64,000 nucleotides of DNA, from contig CAIYVZ010000007.1 in NCBI GenBank assembly GCA_903929755.1, positions 17,233-81,232 of the forward strand. Reading direction: 5' to 3'. Position 1 is the stretch's first letter, and each line of letters starts with the position of its first letter. Below, in pieces: positions 30,713 to 39,573 of the stretch. A program made the position numbers and the translations under genes. The notes under the pieces are model-generated. The model made no database searches. It was not told the origin of the DNA and was given only the letters and a program-made list of their open reading frames with translations. Origin of the DNA: an uncultured Acidobacteriia bacterium (GTDB lineage: Bacteria; Acidobacteriota; Terriglobia; Bryobacterales; Bryobacteraceae).

Positions 30713-31771
30713 ATGCCAAACGCGATCCCCCTGCCTCTTCTCGCCCTGTTTCAACAAGAGTTGGTTGGAACCTGGGCCAACCTCAATTTCGGGCTCGATG
30801 CCCAAAATAATCCCGTCGGCGGCCCCGATAATCCGCTGTCATACTGCCTCATGCCCCTCCCGCAGCCGCTCACCGCTCTGCCGACCCCGGGCTACATCCT
30901 GAAAAACTTTACCTACCACGAAGTTCTGAAGTTCAACGGCCCCTTTAACCCCGCCGACCCGGGCGACCCCATCGCCATCGCCGCCGAAGCTGCCAACCGC
31001 GGCGGAATCGCAGGGGGCCAGGCGATCTCCCAGAATTGCCGCGCTCTCTTCTACGAACAGCAGGTTCAGTTCGCCCAGGGCCCCGCCACCAGTTCCGTCA
31101 TCCACGTTGAAAACGGCTGCTGGCTCTCGCTCCCGGAGTTCGTCCAGCAGGACGGACCCTACGCCGGTACCTACGATCCCGCCGTTGTCCCGCCCTACAC
31201 GCAGGACATCGACATGACCCCGGCTCCGGAGCCGGTGCTCGCTTCCATCGCCCGCCAGACCTCCGTCCCCCACGGCAACTCCATCCTCGCCCTGGGAACT
31301 GCGGACCTTGAATTCAGGCCGGGTGCCCCCACCATCCCTGCCGCCGTCTCATCGCTGCCGGTTGGCCTCACGGACACAGAGGCCTACACCACCCAGCAAC
31401 CTCAGAATCTGACCCCTCCGGCTCCCGGTGCTTCGCCGGCCGAAATTCTGGACTACCAAAACTACCAGAACCCCAGCGTCAGCCTCACGCTCGCGCCCAA
31501 TCAGGTTCTCCAGCAGGCCGTCGATATCATCCAGCCCGATTCGTTCCTGTTCTTCTCCATTGGCACCGACTCTGGCGGCAGCGTCACCAACATTCCCTTC
31601 GAGCAGAAGGCGTCTAATGTCTCTGGCTATTCCGCGGAGTTCTGGATCATGAAAAAGGGCAGCAAAAAGTACCTCGCCTACACCCAGACCATCCTGATGG
31701 TCTTCACCATAAACGGCGTAGAAATCACCTTCCCGCACATCACCGCCAACACCGTCACCTTCGGCGGATAA
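30713..31771 (+). CDS. Hypothetical protein paired with the amine oxidase
   Basis: This 352-residue protein has no signal peptide and no membrane segment. It has an N-terminal FQQELVGTWANLNFGLD, a GTW pattern like those that open lipocalin- or nitrobindin-type barrels. Proline-rich loops follow, then a LGTADLEFRPGAPT stretch and a C-terminal strand-rich part (EFWIMKKGSKKYLAYTQTIL; FPHITANTVTFGG). I do not recognise the family. Its place 54 bases after the oxidase gene suggests a shared operon and a common pathway. Confidence 0.6.
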   Translation: MPNAIPLPLLALFQQELVGTWANLNFGLDAQNNPVGGPDNPLSYCLMPLPQPLTALPTPGYILKNFTYHEVLKFNGPFNPADPGDPIAIAAEAANRGGIAGGQAISQNCRALFYEQQVQFAQGPATSSVIHVENGCWLSLPEFVQQDGPYAGTYDPAVVPPYTQDIDMTPAPEPVLASIARQTSVPHGNSILALGTADLEFRPGAPTIPAAVSSLPVGLTDTEAYTTQQPQNLTPPAPGASPAEILDYQNYQNPSVSLTLAPNQVLQQAVDIIQPDSFLFFSIGTDSGGSVTNIPFEQKASNVSGYSAEFWIMKKGSKKYLAYTQTILMVFTINGVEITFPHITANTVTFGG

Positions 31772-31818
31772 CGGAACCTGGTGCCTCCGGTGAAGCTCTG
31801 CGCTTCGCCGGAGGCGCA

Positions 31819-31926
31819 CAGCAATTACCCCGCGAACTTATCGGTAGCCGCAACCAAAGCCCGGCAATTCGGAGCGTCAAACGCACTGTGTCCGCGGCCT
31901 CTCCGCTCATGCAGTTCACTCACGCG
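31819..31926 (-). pseudogene. Remnant of a prolyl aminopeptidase gene (second copy)
   Basis: Bases 31819-31895 match the last 25 or so codons of the intact gene (33312-33388) at 73 of 77 positions. Bases 31905-31926 match a segment near its 5' end (34193-34214) at 21 of 22. About 800 bases between the two parts are missing. The remnant follows the DUF4010 gene directly, as the intact copy follows a DUF4010 remnant, so it is a scar of a duplicated gene pair. Confidence 0.88.
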
Positions 31927-31929
31927 GCC

Positions 31930-33168
31930 TCAGCGTCCAAACGCGATGGCCAGGGCGGTTGCTATCCCTAAGAGGCACAGGCCCCCCGCCGCGAGAGTGC
32001 GAAACTGCCCGCGCCCCAGCACCACCACAACCCCCAGTTTCACGGCGTTGTTCGCCAGGATCCCGGTCGCCGCCGCCAGCGCCGCCGTGGGCAGTTGCTC
32101 AACGGACTTAGCCGCGTTCGACATGGAGATCACCAGCGCATCCACGTCGGTCAGGCCCAGCATCCCCCCCGCGGCTACCAGGCCCGTCTGGCCCCATTGG
32201 CTCCTTGCAACTTCCACCAGGAACAACACCACCTGAAACATCGCTGCCATTTGCAGTGCGGCCCCAAACTGCAGAGGATTCGCTGTTGTATCAACTTCAC
32301 TTTCCTGCGAGCGGGAGCGAAGCCCGTAAGTACAGACGGCAAGTCCCACCACTGCCGGTGGAATCACATAGGTCAACATCGCCTGTCCCATCGGTGGGTT
32401 CAGGAAGGTCGCCATGCCAACAACCCGGAAATACTGCATCGTTGAAGCCGCAATTACTCCGATTGCAAGCGGAATCCCGGTCTTTGTATCGTCGTCGCGC
32501 CTCCGGGAAAAAGCGAGCGTCACGTTGGTGGAGGAGACCATGCCGCCCAGCGCGCCTGCCACTACGTACCCCTGACCCGCGCCCCAAAACGAGCGGATTA
32601 TGTACGAAAGAAAGCTGATCCCGGAGCACAGCAGCACCATGGTCCATAGCTCCCGGGGGCGAATCCCGCCGAACGGACCGTACGGGCCCTCTGGCAGCAG
32701 CGGCAGAATCACCACCGCCATCAACGCAAAGCGGAATCCGGCCTTCAGGCCCACATCGGGAATCCGCGCCACCAGCGAGTGCAAACGCGATTTCTCCACC
32801 AGCAGGATGGAAGTGATTACGATGATCCCGCTGGCCAGCACCCAGGCTCCGGAACCGGAAAGTACCCCGCTGGCCAGCACAATCAGCGCGGCAAATGCCG
32901 TCGTCGCATCGGGGTCCCGCCGGCTCGCCGCCACGTAACCGGCAACCACTAAAGCCACCGCCCCCAATAGCAGAATGGCAGCCACCGCCTGGAATTCATG
33001 GGTCCAGAACCACCCTGCCGTCCCCGACAGACCACCCAGCAGCGTGAAGGTTCGGATCCCGGCGAATCGCGACGCAGGCCCCGTGGCATGCCCCGACCAC
33101 TGCCGCTCTACCCCAACGGCAGCCCCGCCCACCGCAGCCATCGCGATTCCCAGAATTTCAACCGGCAA
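31930..33168 (-). CDS. MgtC/SapB- and DUF4010-type membrane protein
   Basis: This 412-residue polytopic membrane protein starts with an MgtC-like unit: GIAMAAVGGAAVGVERQWSG, then FAGIRTFTLLGGLSG. Several helices and the DUF4010 half follow, including SGISFLSYIIRSFWGAGQGY, GALGGMVSSTNVTLAFSRR and GLTDVDALVISM. About eleven membrane segments can be counted. MgtC-like proteins are linked to magnesium limitation and membrane physiology; the role of the longer fused type is not settled. Its 3' end is repeated at 34312-34336. Confidence 0.82.
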   Translation of the reverse strand: MPVEILGIAMAAVGGAAVGVERQWSGHATGPASRFAGIRTFTLLGGLSGTAGWFWTHEFQAVAAILLLGAVALVVAGYVAASRRDPDATTAFAALIVLASGVLSGSGAWVLASGIIVITSILLVEKSRLHSLVARIPDVGLKAGFRFALMAVVILPLLPEGPYGPFGGIRPRELWTMVLLCSGISFLSYIIRSFWGAGQGYVVAGALGGMVSSTNVTLAFSRRRDDDTKTGIPLAIGVIAASTMQYFRVVGMATFLNPPMGQAMLTYVIPPAVVGLAVCTYGLRSRSQESEVDTTANPLQFGAALQMAAMFQVVLFLVEVARSQWGQTGLVAAGGMLGLTDVDALVISMSNAAKSVEQLPTAALAAATGILANNAVKLGVVVVLGRGQFRTLAAGGLCLLGIATALAIAFGR

Positions 33169-33317
33169 ACTTCATTGTAGGTGCCCCGCAACCCGGGTGC
33201 CGGGCGGTTAGCCCCCGGCTGCGGATACACTTATTTTCCTGTCAAAACAGAAGCAAGGCCGAACCCGCCGGACCCTGCTTTCCTCCGCGCTCACTCCCCC
33301 TTGCCACCGCCCAGCAA

Positions 33318-34295
33318 TTACCCCGCGAACTTATCGGTAGCCGCCACCAACGCCCGGCAATTCGGAGCGTCGAACGCGCTGTGTCCGCTGTCGGCCGTCA
33401 CCACCAGCTCCGCCTCCGGCCAGGCCCGGTGCAAAGCCCACGCGCTCTCCATGGGACAAACCACGTCATACCGCCCCTGCACAATCACTCCCGGTATATG
33501 CCGGATCCGCCCCGCATGCCGCAGCAACTGGTCGTCCGTTTCAAGGAATCCCTTGTTCACAAAGTAATGAGCTTCAATCCGCGCAAACGCCAGCGCAAAC
33601 TCATCTTCCTCGTAGTGCCCGGCAAACGCCGCATCCGGAATTAGCTTCGACGTTGCGCCTTCCCACCCGCTCCATCGCTTCGCCGCCGCCAGCCGTACGC
33701 CAGGGTCTTCACTCGTCAGCCGCTTGTAATAGGCGGCCAGCATGTCCCCGCGCTCGGCCTCCGGAATGTGCTCCCGGTACGCCTCCCAAACATCCGGATA
33801 AATCGCCGAAGCCCCCCGCTGATAAAACCAGTCAATCTCCTGCTTCCGCAGCAAAAAGATCCCGCGCAACACCAATTCCGTCACCCTCTCCGGATAACTC
33901 TCCGCATACGCCAGCGCCAGCGTCGAACCCCACGAGCCCCCAAACACCTGCCATTTCTCAATTCCGAGGCGCTCCCGCAGCTTCTCGATATCCGCCACCA
34001 GATCCCACGTCGTATTCGCCTCCAGCGACGCGTACGGAGTGCTCTTCCCGCACCCTCGCTGGTCAAAATTCACAATTCGGTACTTCTCCGGATTGAAGAA
34101 GCGCCGCTGCTTCGGATCCGACCCGCCCCCCGGACCGCCATGCAGAAACACCACCGGTTTCCCCGCCGGATTCCCGCTCTCCTCGAAGTAAAGCTCATGC
34201 AGCTCACTCACGCGCAGCCGTCCCGTGTTGTAAGCCTCGACAGGTGGATAAAGCCAGGTAGAAGGATCTTTTAGAAATGCCATCGCAGCCAGCAT
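33318..34295 (-). CDS. pip: Prolyl aminopeptidase (proline iminopeptidase)
   Basis: This 325-residue alpha/beta-hydrolase of peptidase family S33 contains YPPVEAYNTGRLRVSELHEL, the oxyanion-hole HGGPGGGSDP, the nucleophile GGSWGSTLALAY (Ser of GGSWG) and a C-terminal DSGHSAFD with the catalytic His. GRYDVVCP supplies the catalytic Asp region. It removes N-terminal proline from peptides. The exact start is uncertain: ATGs at 34295 and 34283 are both possible. Parts of this gene are duplicated at 31819-31926. Confidence 0.93.
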   Translation of the reverse strand: MLAAMAFLKDPSTWLYPPVEAYNTGRLRVSELHELYFEESGNPAGKPVVFLHGGPGGGSDPKQRRFFNPEKYRIVNFDQRGCGKSTPYASLEANTTWDLVADIEKLRERLGIEKWQVFGGSWGSTLALAYAESYPERVTELVLRGIFLLRKQEIDWFYQRGASAIYPDVWEAYREHIPEAERGDMLAAYYKRLTSEDPGVRLAAAKRWSGWEGATSKLIPDAAFAGHYEEDEFALAFARIEAHYFVNKGFLETDDQLLRHAGRIRHIPGVIVQGRYDVVCPMESAWALHRAWPEAELVVTADSGHSAFDAPNCRALVAATDKFAG

Positions 34296-34311
34296 AGCGT
34301 CTTTCCCGGGC

Positions 34312-34336
34312 TCAGCGTTCAAACGCGATGGCCAGG
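34312..34336 (-). repeat. Remnant of a second DUF4010 gene 3' end
   Basis: These 25 bases match the last codons and stop of the DUF4010 gene (31930-31954) with one mismatch, reading AIAFER-stop in place of AIAFGR-stop. They lie directly upstream of the prolyl aminopeptidase gene. They are the other half of the duplication scar described for 31819-31926. Confidence 0.8.
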
Positions 34337-34454
34337 AAAGGGGTGAGATCCCCTGCTCGGCGTTTGGGGCGACGAGCTGCTACCTTTTTGTCCGCATGTT
34401 CGCGCCGGACGCCCCTATTCCGCTTCCCGAAGTTCGCCGGCGATGAAGTGGCAG

Positions 34455-35696
34455 TCAACGAACGTCAATGGAGGCTACGAGTTTGCGTTCTTTGGGCAGC
34501 AGCATAATGGCCGTAGCGCCCACCACTGCTATACCCAAAACCACCGACATTGCCGTCCCGTAGTTCCCAAACTGCTCCCGGAGCAACGCCACGCCCAGCG
34601 GTATCCAGGTCTGGCCAATTGTGTCCATCGGCAGAATGACGGCCATCGCCCGCGACAGGGAATTCACCCCGAACTGTTTCGCCGCCATCAGCGGAATCAG
34701 CATATAGTCCGCGCCCATTGCGAAGCCGAACACGATGGCGAACAGGTGCGGTTTCGTCCCCGGAGTAACGGACAGCAGCATGGGAATGCTCGCGGCCACC
34801 ACAAAGTAGGTCACGGTCATCACATACTTCATCGGGAAGACATCGGCCAGTTTGCCCACCAGCAGGCGGCCCAGCGTGCTCGACACCAAAATCCAGAAAG
34901 TCGCGTCACCCCATGCATCGTTGAGCTGCTGCTGATTGTGAAAGCCCTGGTCCCGGAAAACCAGTTTCATGTGCTGATTGATGGCACCAATGGAGCCGAT
35001 GGAGCAAAAACTGCCCAGCATCAGCAGCCAGAATGGCGCCTGCTTCAGAAGGCTCCTGTAGCTCTGGGCTTCCACTTTCTGGTCAGGTGTCGCTTCGTCA
35101 TCGCCGTCCTGGAACTGTCCGATGTCAGTTGGTTTGTCCTTCTGGATAAACCAGGCCACAGGCCAGGCGAGGAACATTACGCAGGCGATGCCTATCAGGG
35201 CTGTACGGAAGTCGTAATGGAGGGTGAGCCGCTTAATCAGGTTCGGCCCCATCGCCCCCACCAGGCCGACGCCGACATAGACGATGCCCATTGCCATCCC
35301 GCGATTCCGCCGGTACCATTGCGAAATAATGATTTGGTGCGGGATCGGCCCGGACAGGATATAGCCGAACGTATACAGAAACCAAAGGCCAAAGTAAACC
35401 CATAGCGAGCCCGTCATTTGACTCAGGCCAAAGAACGCCAACGACGTCATGGCGGTACCGGCAATGATCAGCTTCCGGGGGCTGAAGCGCGGCACCACCA
35501 AAGGCCCTACCCACAAAGTGAGCAGCGCCGCTACCGGGAACCCCATCGTGATCCACCGCAGAGGCCAATGGAAGGCGTTCTGGTAGTAGTCGTAGAAAAA
35601 CGGCATGTTGTAATACGGCAGACCTACCGAGATCCCAAAGGTTAGAAACGCGGCCGCGATGACCCATTTCCCGTAGAAGGCGTTACGCATGTCCAT
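34455..35696 (-). CDS. Major facilitator superfamily transporter (OFA/MCT-like)
   Basis: This 413-residue protein has twelve predicted membrane segments. YRRNRGMAMGIVYVGVGLVG is the loop and helix pattern found in the oxalate/formate antiporter and monocarboxylate groups. A central acidic loop (DGDDEATPDQKVEAQ) separates the halves. GRLLVGKLADVFPMKYVM is the conserved MFS motif A of the second half. An organic acid substrate is plausible but not shown. An open frame extends to 36014, but it would overlap the divergent gene and lacks helices, so I chose the ATG at 35696. Confidence 0.8.
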   Translation of the reverse strand: MDMRNAFYGKWVIAAAFLTFGISVGLPYYNMPFFYDYYQNAFHWPLRWITMGFPVAALLTLWVGPLVVPRFSPRKLIIAGTAMTSLAFFGLSQMTGSLWVYFGLWFLYTFGYILSGPIPHQIIISQWYRRNRGMAMGIVYVGVGLVGAMGPNLIKRLTLHYDFRTALIGIACVMFLAWPVAWFIQKDKPTDIGQFQDGDDEATPDQKVEAQSYRSLLKQAPFWLLMLGSFCSIGSIGAINQHMKLVFRDQGFHNQQQLNDAWGDATFWILVSSTLGRLLVGKLADVFPMKYVMTVTYFVVAASIPMLLSVTPGTKPHLFAIVFGFAMGADYMLIPLMAAKQFGVNSLSRAMAVILPMDTIGQTWIPLGVALLREQFGNYGTAMSVVLGIAVVGATAIMLLPKERKLVASIDVR

Positions 35697-35859
35697 CCAA
35701 TCTACCACCAGGGCATTCCCGTTTGTCGCTTCTTCTGTACCGTTTAAGCGCGCCCCTGCGTATACAATCGAGAGAGGGTGGCCACAGGGGTTCGCGTCTG
35801 TTCTGCTTTTCGAATCGCGGAACGTGCACCGAACACCTGCTATCCGATCTTCCAGATTC

Positions 35860-36855
35860 ATGAGGACCGATTTGAGACTTCGTTCGCTAAATGTGTGTAT
35901 CCGCGCAATCCTGTTCGGTGCCGCGCTGCTGCCAGTTGCCCTTTGTGGCGCTGATGCTCCTGTTCCCGTGGCCGATACTCCGCCGGTAGAGGCTCCCCAG
36001 CTCCAGGCTCCCACAGCCCAGGCGCCCGCTCCTGCGGCGCAGCCTGCTGCTCAGGCTCCGTCAGGCCCCCAGCGCCCACCGGTTCTGGCGAAGGGCAAAA
36101 AGCCCGACGTTCCCGACTACCCCGATCCGCAGACCATCACGTTCGGTGCTTACTACTTCGGAACTGTTCCCGGTAACGGACCTGACCTTCAGGCCGGCAA
36201 AGTTACCAGGGACTTCGGCACCATTCGCGGTCTGGGTAAGGAACACATGGGGCCCGGTGTCTTCGCGTCCGTTCCGGTTTCCCGCACTACGGAAATCCGC
36301 TTCGAAGGTTTTGAAACGAAAGGTGCCGGCAACCAGAATCTGACCGGCAAAGACCCCGCCGTCTTCGGTACTCAGTTCAACGCGGGTGACTATCTTTCAA
36401 ACAGCTACCGCGTTGTCAGCGGGAAGCTTTGGGTGGACGATCTTTTCTGGCCCCACAAATTTCCGGTCGCGAAATTCCGCGTCAAAGCCATATATGGTGT
36501 TCGCTACCTGGCTGTGAAAGGCGTCGTCGATGCGCCGCTTAAGCTTCCCAGTGGCGCCACATTTGCCGGTGTTACCGCCAGCGGCAACAAGCAGGTGGTT
36601 CTGCCGGCCATTGGTCTTGCGCCCGAATTTGCCATTTCCAAGCACGTGCTCTTCCGTGTCGAAGCTTCCGGCTTCATGTTGCCGCACCGCTCCGCTCTTT
36701 GGGACGGAGAAGCCACGCTCTCCTACCGCAGGCAAAAACTGGAAGTCTTCGGCGGCTTCAAGGCTGTCGGCTTTAAGACCAGCCCGCAGAAGGACTTCTT
36801 CTATTCCGGCCAGGTGTACGGCGGCGTGGTTGGCCTCAAGTATCACTGGCAGTAG
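35860..36855 (+). CDS. Secreted/outer-membrane beta-barrel-like hypothetical protein
   Basis: This 331-residue protein has a signal peptide (CIRAILFGAALLPVALCG, with Cys possible for lipidation) and a Pro/Ala/Gln-rich linker (residues about 40-75). The rest alternates aromatic and hydrophilic residues in strands, for example ITFGAYYFGTVPG, EIRFEGFE and VYGGVVGLKYHWQ, and ends in an aromatic-rich strand as outer-membrane barrels often do. I do not recognise a named family. I chose the ATG at 35860; the longer frame would overlap the divergent transporter. Confidence 0.6.
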   Translation: MRTDLRLRSLNVCIRAILFGAALLPVALCGADAPVPVADTPPVEAPQLQAPTAQAPAPAAQPAAQAPSGPQRPPVLAKGKKPDVPDYPDPQTITFGAYYFGTVPGNGPDLQAGKVTRDFGTIRGLGKEHMGPGVFASVPVSRTTEIRFEGFETKGAGNQNLTGKDPAVFGTQFNAGDYLSNSYRVVSGKLWVDDLFWPHKFPVAKFRVKAIYGVRYLAVKGVVDAPLKLPSGATFAGVTASGNKQVVLPAIGLAPEFAISKHVLFRVEASGFMLPHRSALWDGEATLSYRRQKLEVFGGFKAVGFKTSPQKDFFYSGQVYGGVVGLKYHWQ

Positions 36856-37442
36856 CTAAAAGCCGGGCAGCAGGGCTTCGCGCCGGTCCCGAATGACCCT
36901 GGTTTCGCCCAGACGGTCCTGTAGTGAGGGGTTTCGCTCGTCCCAGCCCGCCGGCATAAAGCCGCTACCCCGCACAAGTCCGCTCAACAGCATCGCAAAA
37001 TAGCGCCCGACGGCCTGTCCCAACGAAAGGGGCCGGCCCTCGGGCGTTACGATTTTCAGGCCCAGCACCATCTTCCCCGGCGTTGCCCCAGAATGCGGAA
37101 CAGCAGAATGCGCTCGCGAGTCTTGAAAACTGCATCTGGCCTGTGTCCTTCAGTGTCCAGCTCGACCCCGGTTCTTCCAGCAGCCGCCACCGCGTCGGGA
37201 TCAACACAATCCCGCGAATCAGCTGATCAGGATGTCGTACAGTACAGCCGTCAGAAATCGAATCCAGAAGCCACTGTCCTGAACCGCCCCGGTTTGAAGC
37301 AACACACCGGGCAGAGTTCCCTGCGCCAGCCAATCGGCCATCCCGCTGTGCCACGCCAGTACCTCCGGCCCGATTACCCTGGTTTGTGCCAGTCGCGCGA
37401 ACGCCGCGTCGCTCGCCGACTGCCACTTTCTTGTTCGAACTT
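36856..37442 (-). pseudogene. Broken GYF_2-RDD membrane protein gene
   Basis: Three frames must be joined to read one protein. The first (about 37442-37245) gives a GYF_2-like domain (RVIGPEVLAWHSGMADW) and the first RDD helix (SGFWIRFLTAVLYDILIS) before a TGA. A second gives LIRGIVLIPTRW. A third gives FKTRERILLFRILG. The original frame returns for GATPGKMVLGLKIVTPEGRP and ends in DRLGETRVI, a typical RDD tail. Each jump fits a single lost base; the last lies in a G-run (37087-37090). It is either a decayed gene or a stretch with several sequencing errors. No good start codon is visible. Confidence 0.72.
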
Positions 37443-37512
37443 TGTTTCACGCCCGCTGGCCGTTTTGCAGCTTGCCCCTTGTTGGCCTTTGGCTGGTTGA
37501 TACCCTGAAGTC

Positions 37513-38076
37513 TTGGCAAGAATCCTCGACGTCGGCTGCGGTATCAGGAAATTCCCCGGTTCCATCGGAATCGACTACAACTCCGCCAGTAATGCCGATG
37601 TCCTCTGCGACCTCGACCGCTTTCCCTATCCCTTTGCCGACCGCACCTTCGACGGCCTTCGCGCCATCCACGTCATTGAACACGTGACGGATATCGTGCG
37701 GACTATGGAAGAGTTCCACCGCCTCGTCCGGCCCGGTGGCACCATCCGCATCGAGACGCCGCACTACACCGACTACAGCTCCTTCTGCGACCCCACCCAC
37801 AAGCACCACCTCAATAGCTTTTCGTTCCGCTACTTCGGCGCGAAGGACGGGGGCTTTGGCTATTACACGGAAGCCAAGTTCATCGAGAAGAAGGTACACG
37901 TGAAGCTGTTGAGTCTCTGGCGCTGGCTCGGCTTCCAGTTCCTGGTCAATCGCTTCACGCGGTTCCGCAAGTTCTGGGAATTCTACCTTTGCTATGTGAT
38001 CCGCGGCAAGGCGATGGAGTTCGAGTTTGAACCTGTTGGCCCTCCGGTCAAGCTTCGTCGGCCGGCATCGGTGTAG
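37513..38076 (+). CDS. SAM-dependent class I methyltransferase
   Basis: This 187-residue protein starts at a TTG and opens with RILDVGCGIRKFPGSIGID, the SAM-binding motif I, followed by the acidic residue of motif II. IHVIEHVTDIVRTMEEFHRLVRPGGTIRIETPHY is the usual motif IV-to-post-motif segment of the Methyltransf_11 group. The C-terminal half is aromatic and basic. The substrate is unknown. The start is weakly supported, as no strong ribosome site precedes it. Confidence 0.78.
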   Translation: MARILDVGCGIRKFPGSIGIDYNSASNADVLCDLDRFPYPFADRTFDGLRAIHVIEHVTDIVRTMEEFHRLVRPGGTIRIETPHYTDYSSFCDPTHKHHLNSFSFRYFGAKDGGFGYYTEAKFIEKKVHVKLLSLWRWLGFQFLVNRFTRFRKFWEFYLCYVIRGKAMEFEFEPVGPPVKLRRPASV

Positions 38077-38138
38077 TCCCTGCTTTTCTGACAAAAATTC
38101 CGGAGAAAAAATCCCCGGGGACCGCACTTAGTTTCTTC

Positions 38139-38537
38139 ATGAACCTTCTGGCCCCGCTATCCAGATTCGCCGACTATGTCCGCTTTCGCCGCCATCGGGA
38201 CATCGGCCGCCGTGGTGAAGACATCACGCATCGGTACCTCCGGCGCCAGGGCTTTATTGTCGCCGCGCGCAACTGGCGGCCCCCGCAGGGAGGTGGCGAA
38301 ATCGACCTCATCGTTTGGGAACAGGACCACCTGGTCTTTGTGGAAGTGAAGTCCCGCGCCACCGCTGCGGGCAGTGCCCCGGAACGAGACATCGACCCCG
38401 AAAAGATACGCGCCCTGCGCCGCGCCGCCCGCGATTACCTCCGACGTTCCGGTGCGGACGCTGAAAAGGCCCGCTTCGATGTTGTTGCCATCACCGGCAG
38501 AGCCGTCGAGCACCTCCGCAGCGCCTTTTCGCTTTAA
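38139..38537 (+). CDS. YraN family protein (UPF0102)
   Basis: This 132-residue protein has GRRGEDITHRYLRRQGFIVAARNWR and then GGEIDLIVWEQDHLVFVEVKSR, the restriction-endonuclease-like core with the E...D...ExK residues expected of this family. PEKIRALRRAARDYL follows. YraN proteins are near-universal small predicted nucleases of unsettled role, often linked to DNA processing. It lies 31 bases before galT. Confidence 0.9.
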   Translation: MNLLAPLSRFADYVRFRRHRDIGRRGEDITHRYLRRQGFIVAARNWRPPQGGGEIDLIVWEQDHLVFVEVKSRATAAGSAPERDIDPEKIRALRRAARDYLRRSGADAEKARFDVVAITGRAVEHLRSAFSL

Positions 38538-38568
38538 GGCCGCCCCCTCTCGCTATAGTGGACAATTC

Positions 38569-39573
38569 ATGCCGGAACTTCGTAAAGACCCCGTTTCTGA
38601 TCGCTGGGTCATCATCTCTACCGACCGCGCTCGCCGTCCTTCGGACTTTGTTCGCAAACACGTCCCCGCTGAGCCTTCCGGGCGATTCTGTCCCTTCTGC
38701 GCTGGTAACGAAGCGCAGACTCCCCGCGAAGTCCTCGCCTACCGGAACGGCAGCGCGCCGAATACCCCCGGCTGGCAACTTCGCGTGGTGCCCAATAAGT
38801 ACCCGGCTCTCGGTATCGAGGGCGACCTCAACCGCGAAGGCGAAGGTCTCTTTGACCGCATGGATGGCATTGGCGCTCACGAGGTAGTCATCGAATCGCC
38901 CGACCATGTCCTCGGCATGGCGGACCTCTCCGAAGCTGCTGTCGAGCGCACGCTTTGTGCCTTTCGCGACCGTGTCCGGGATCTTCGCAATGATCGTCGC
39001 CTGCGCTACGTTCTGCTGTTCAAAAACCACGGTGAAAGCGCCGGGATGACGGTAGAACACAGCCACTCACAACTCATCGCCCTGCCCGTAGTGCCCAAGC
39101 GCGTTCAGGAAGAACTCGATGTCTGCAAGAAGTACTTCGATTTTAAAGACCGCTGCGTTTTCTGTGACATTGTTCGCCAGGAAACCAAAGCCGGAGTTCG
39201 GATCGTGGCCGAGACCGATGAATTCGTGGCTCTTTCGCCGTACGCCGCCCGCTTCCCCTTCGAGACCTGGATCATGCCCCGCCGCCACGGTTCTCATTAT
39301 GAAGAAGCGAGCGGCCCGCAACTCGGTAATCTTGCCTGGATCCTCCGGTCCGTTCTGCGCAAACTCGACAAGGTTCTGGAACGCCCGGCGTTCAACCTGC
39401 TGATCCACACCATGCCCCCGCAGGAAGCCGCCAGCCCCCACTACCATTGGCACATTGAGATCATTCCCAGCCTTACCCGCGTGGCTGGCTTCGAGATGGG
39501 GACCGGTTTCTACATCAATCCCACGCCGCCGGAAGAATCGGCGCAGTTCCTGCGTGATGCCGGCCTGAGCTAA
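38569..39573 (+). CDS. galT: Galactose-1-phosphate uridylyltransferase
   Basis: This 334-residue protein starts MPELRKDPVSDRWVIIST. FCPFCAGNEAQTP supplies a zinc-binding Cys pair. VEHSHSQLIALPVVP and the catalytic HxHxH segment HYHWHIEIIP near residue 285 are those of the GalT branch of the HIT superfamily. It swaps UMP between UDP-glucose and galactose-1-phosphate in the Leloir pathway. A longer frame opens at 38374, inside yraN, but the family N-terminus begins at 38569. The stop overlaps the convergent aldolase gene by four bases. Confidence 0.93.
   Translation: MPELRKDPVSDRWVIISTDRARRPSDFVRKHVPAEPSGRFCPFCAGNEAQTPREVLAYRNGSAPNTPGWQLRVVPNKYPALGIEGDLNREGEGLFDRMDGIGAHEVVIESPDHVLGMADLSEAAVERTLCAFRDRVRDLRNDRRLRYVLLFKNHGESAGMTVEHSHSQLIALPVVPKRVQEELDVCKKYFDFKDRCVFCDIVRQETKAGVRIVAETDEFVALSPYAARFPFETWIMPRRHGSHYEEASGPQLGNLAWILRSVLRKLDKVLERPAFNLLIHTMPPQEAASPHYHWHIEIIPSLTRVAGFEMGTGFYINPTPPEESAQFLRDAGLS

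Noticed and set aside
33181..33567. Plus-strand frame of 128 codons sharing a peptide with a frame at 31781
   Set aside because: The shared peptide comes from the duplicated aminopeptidase 3' end read in the wrong direction.
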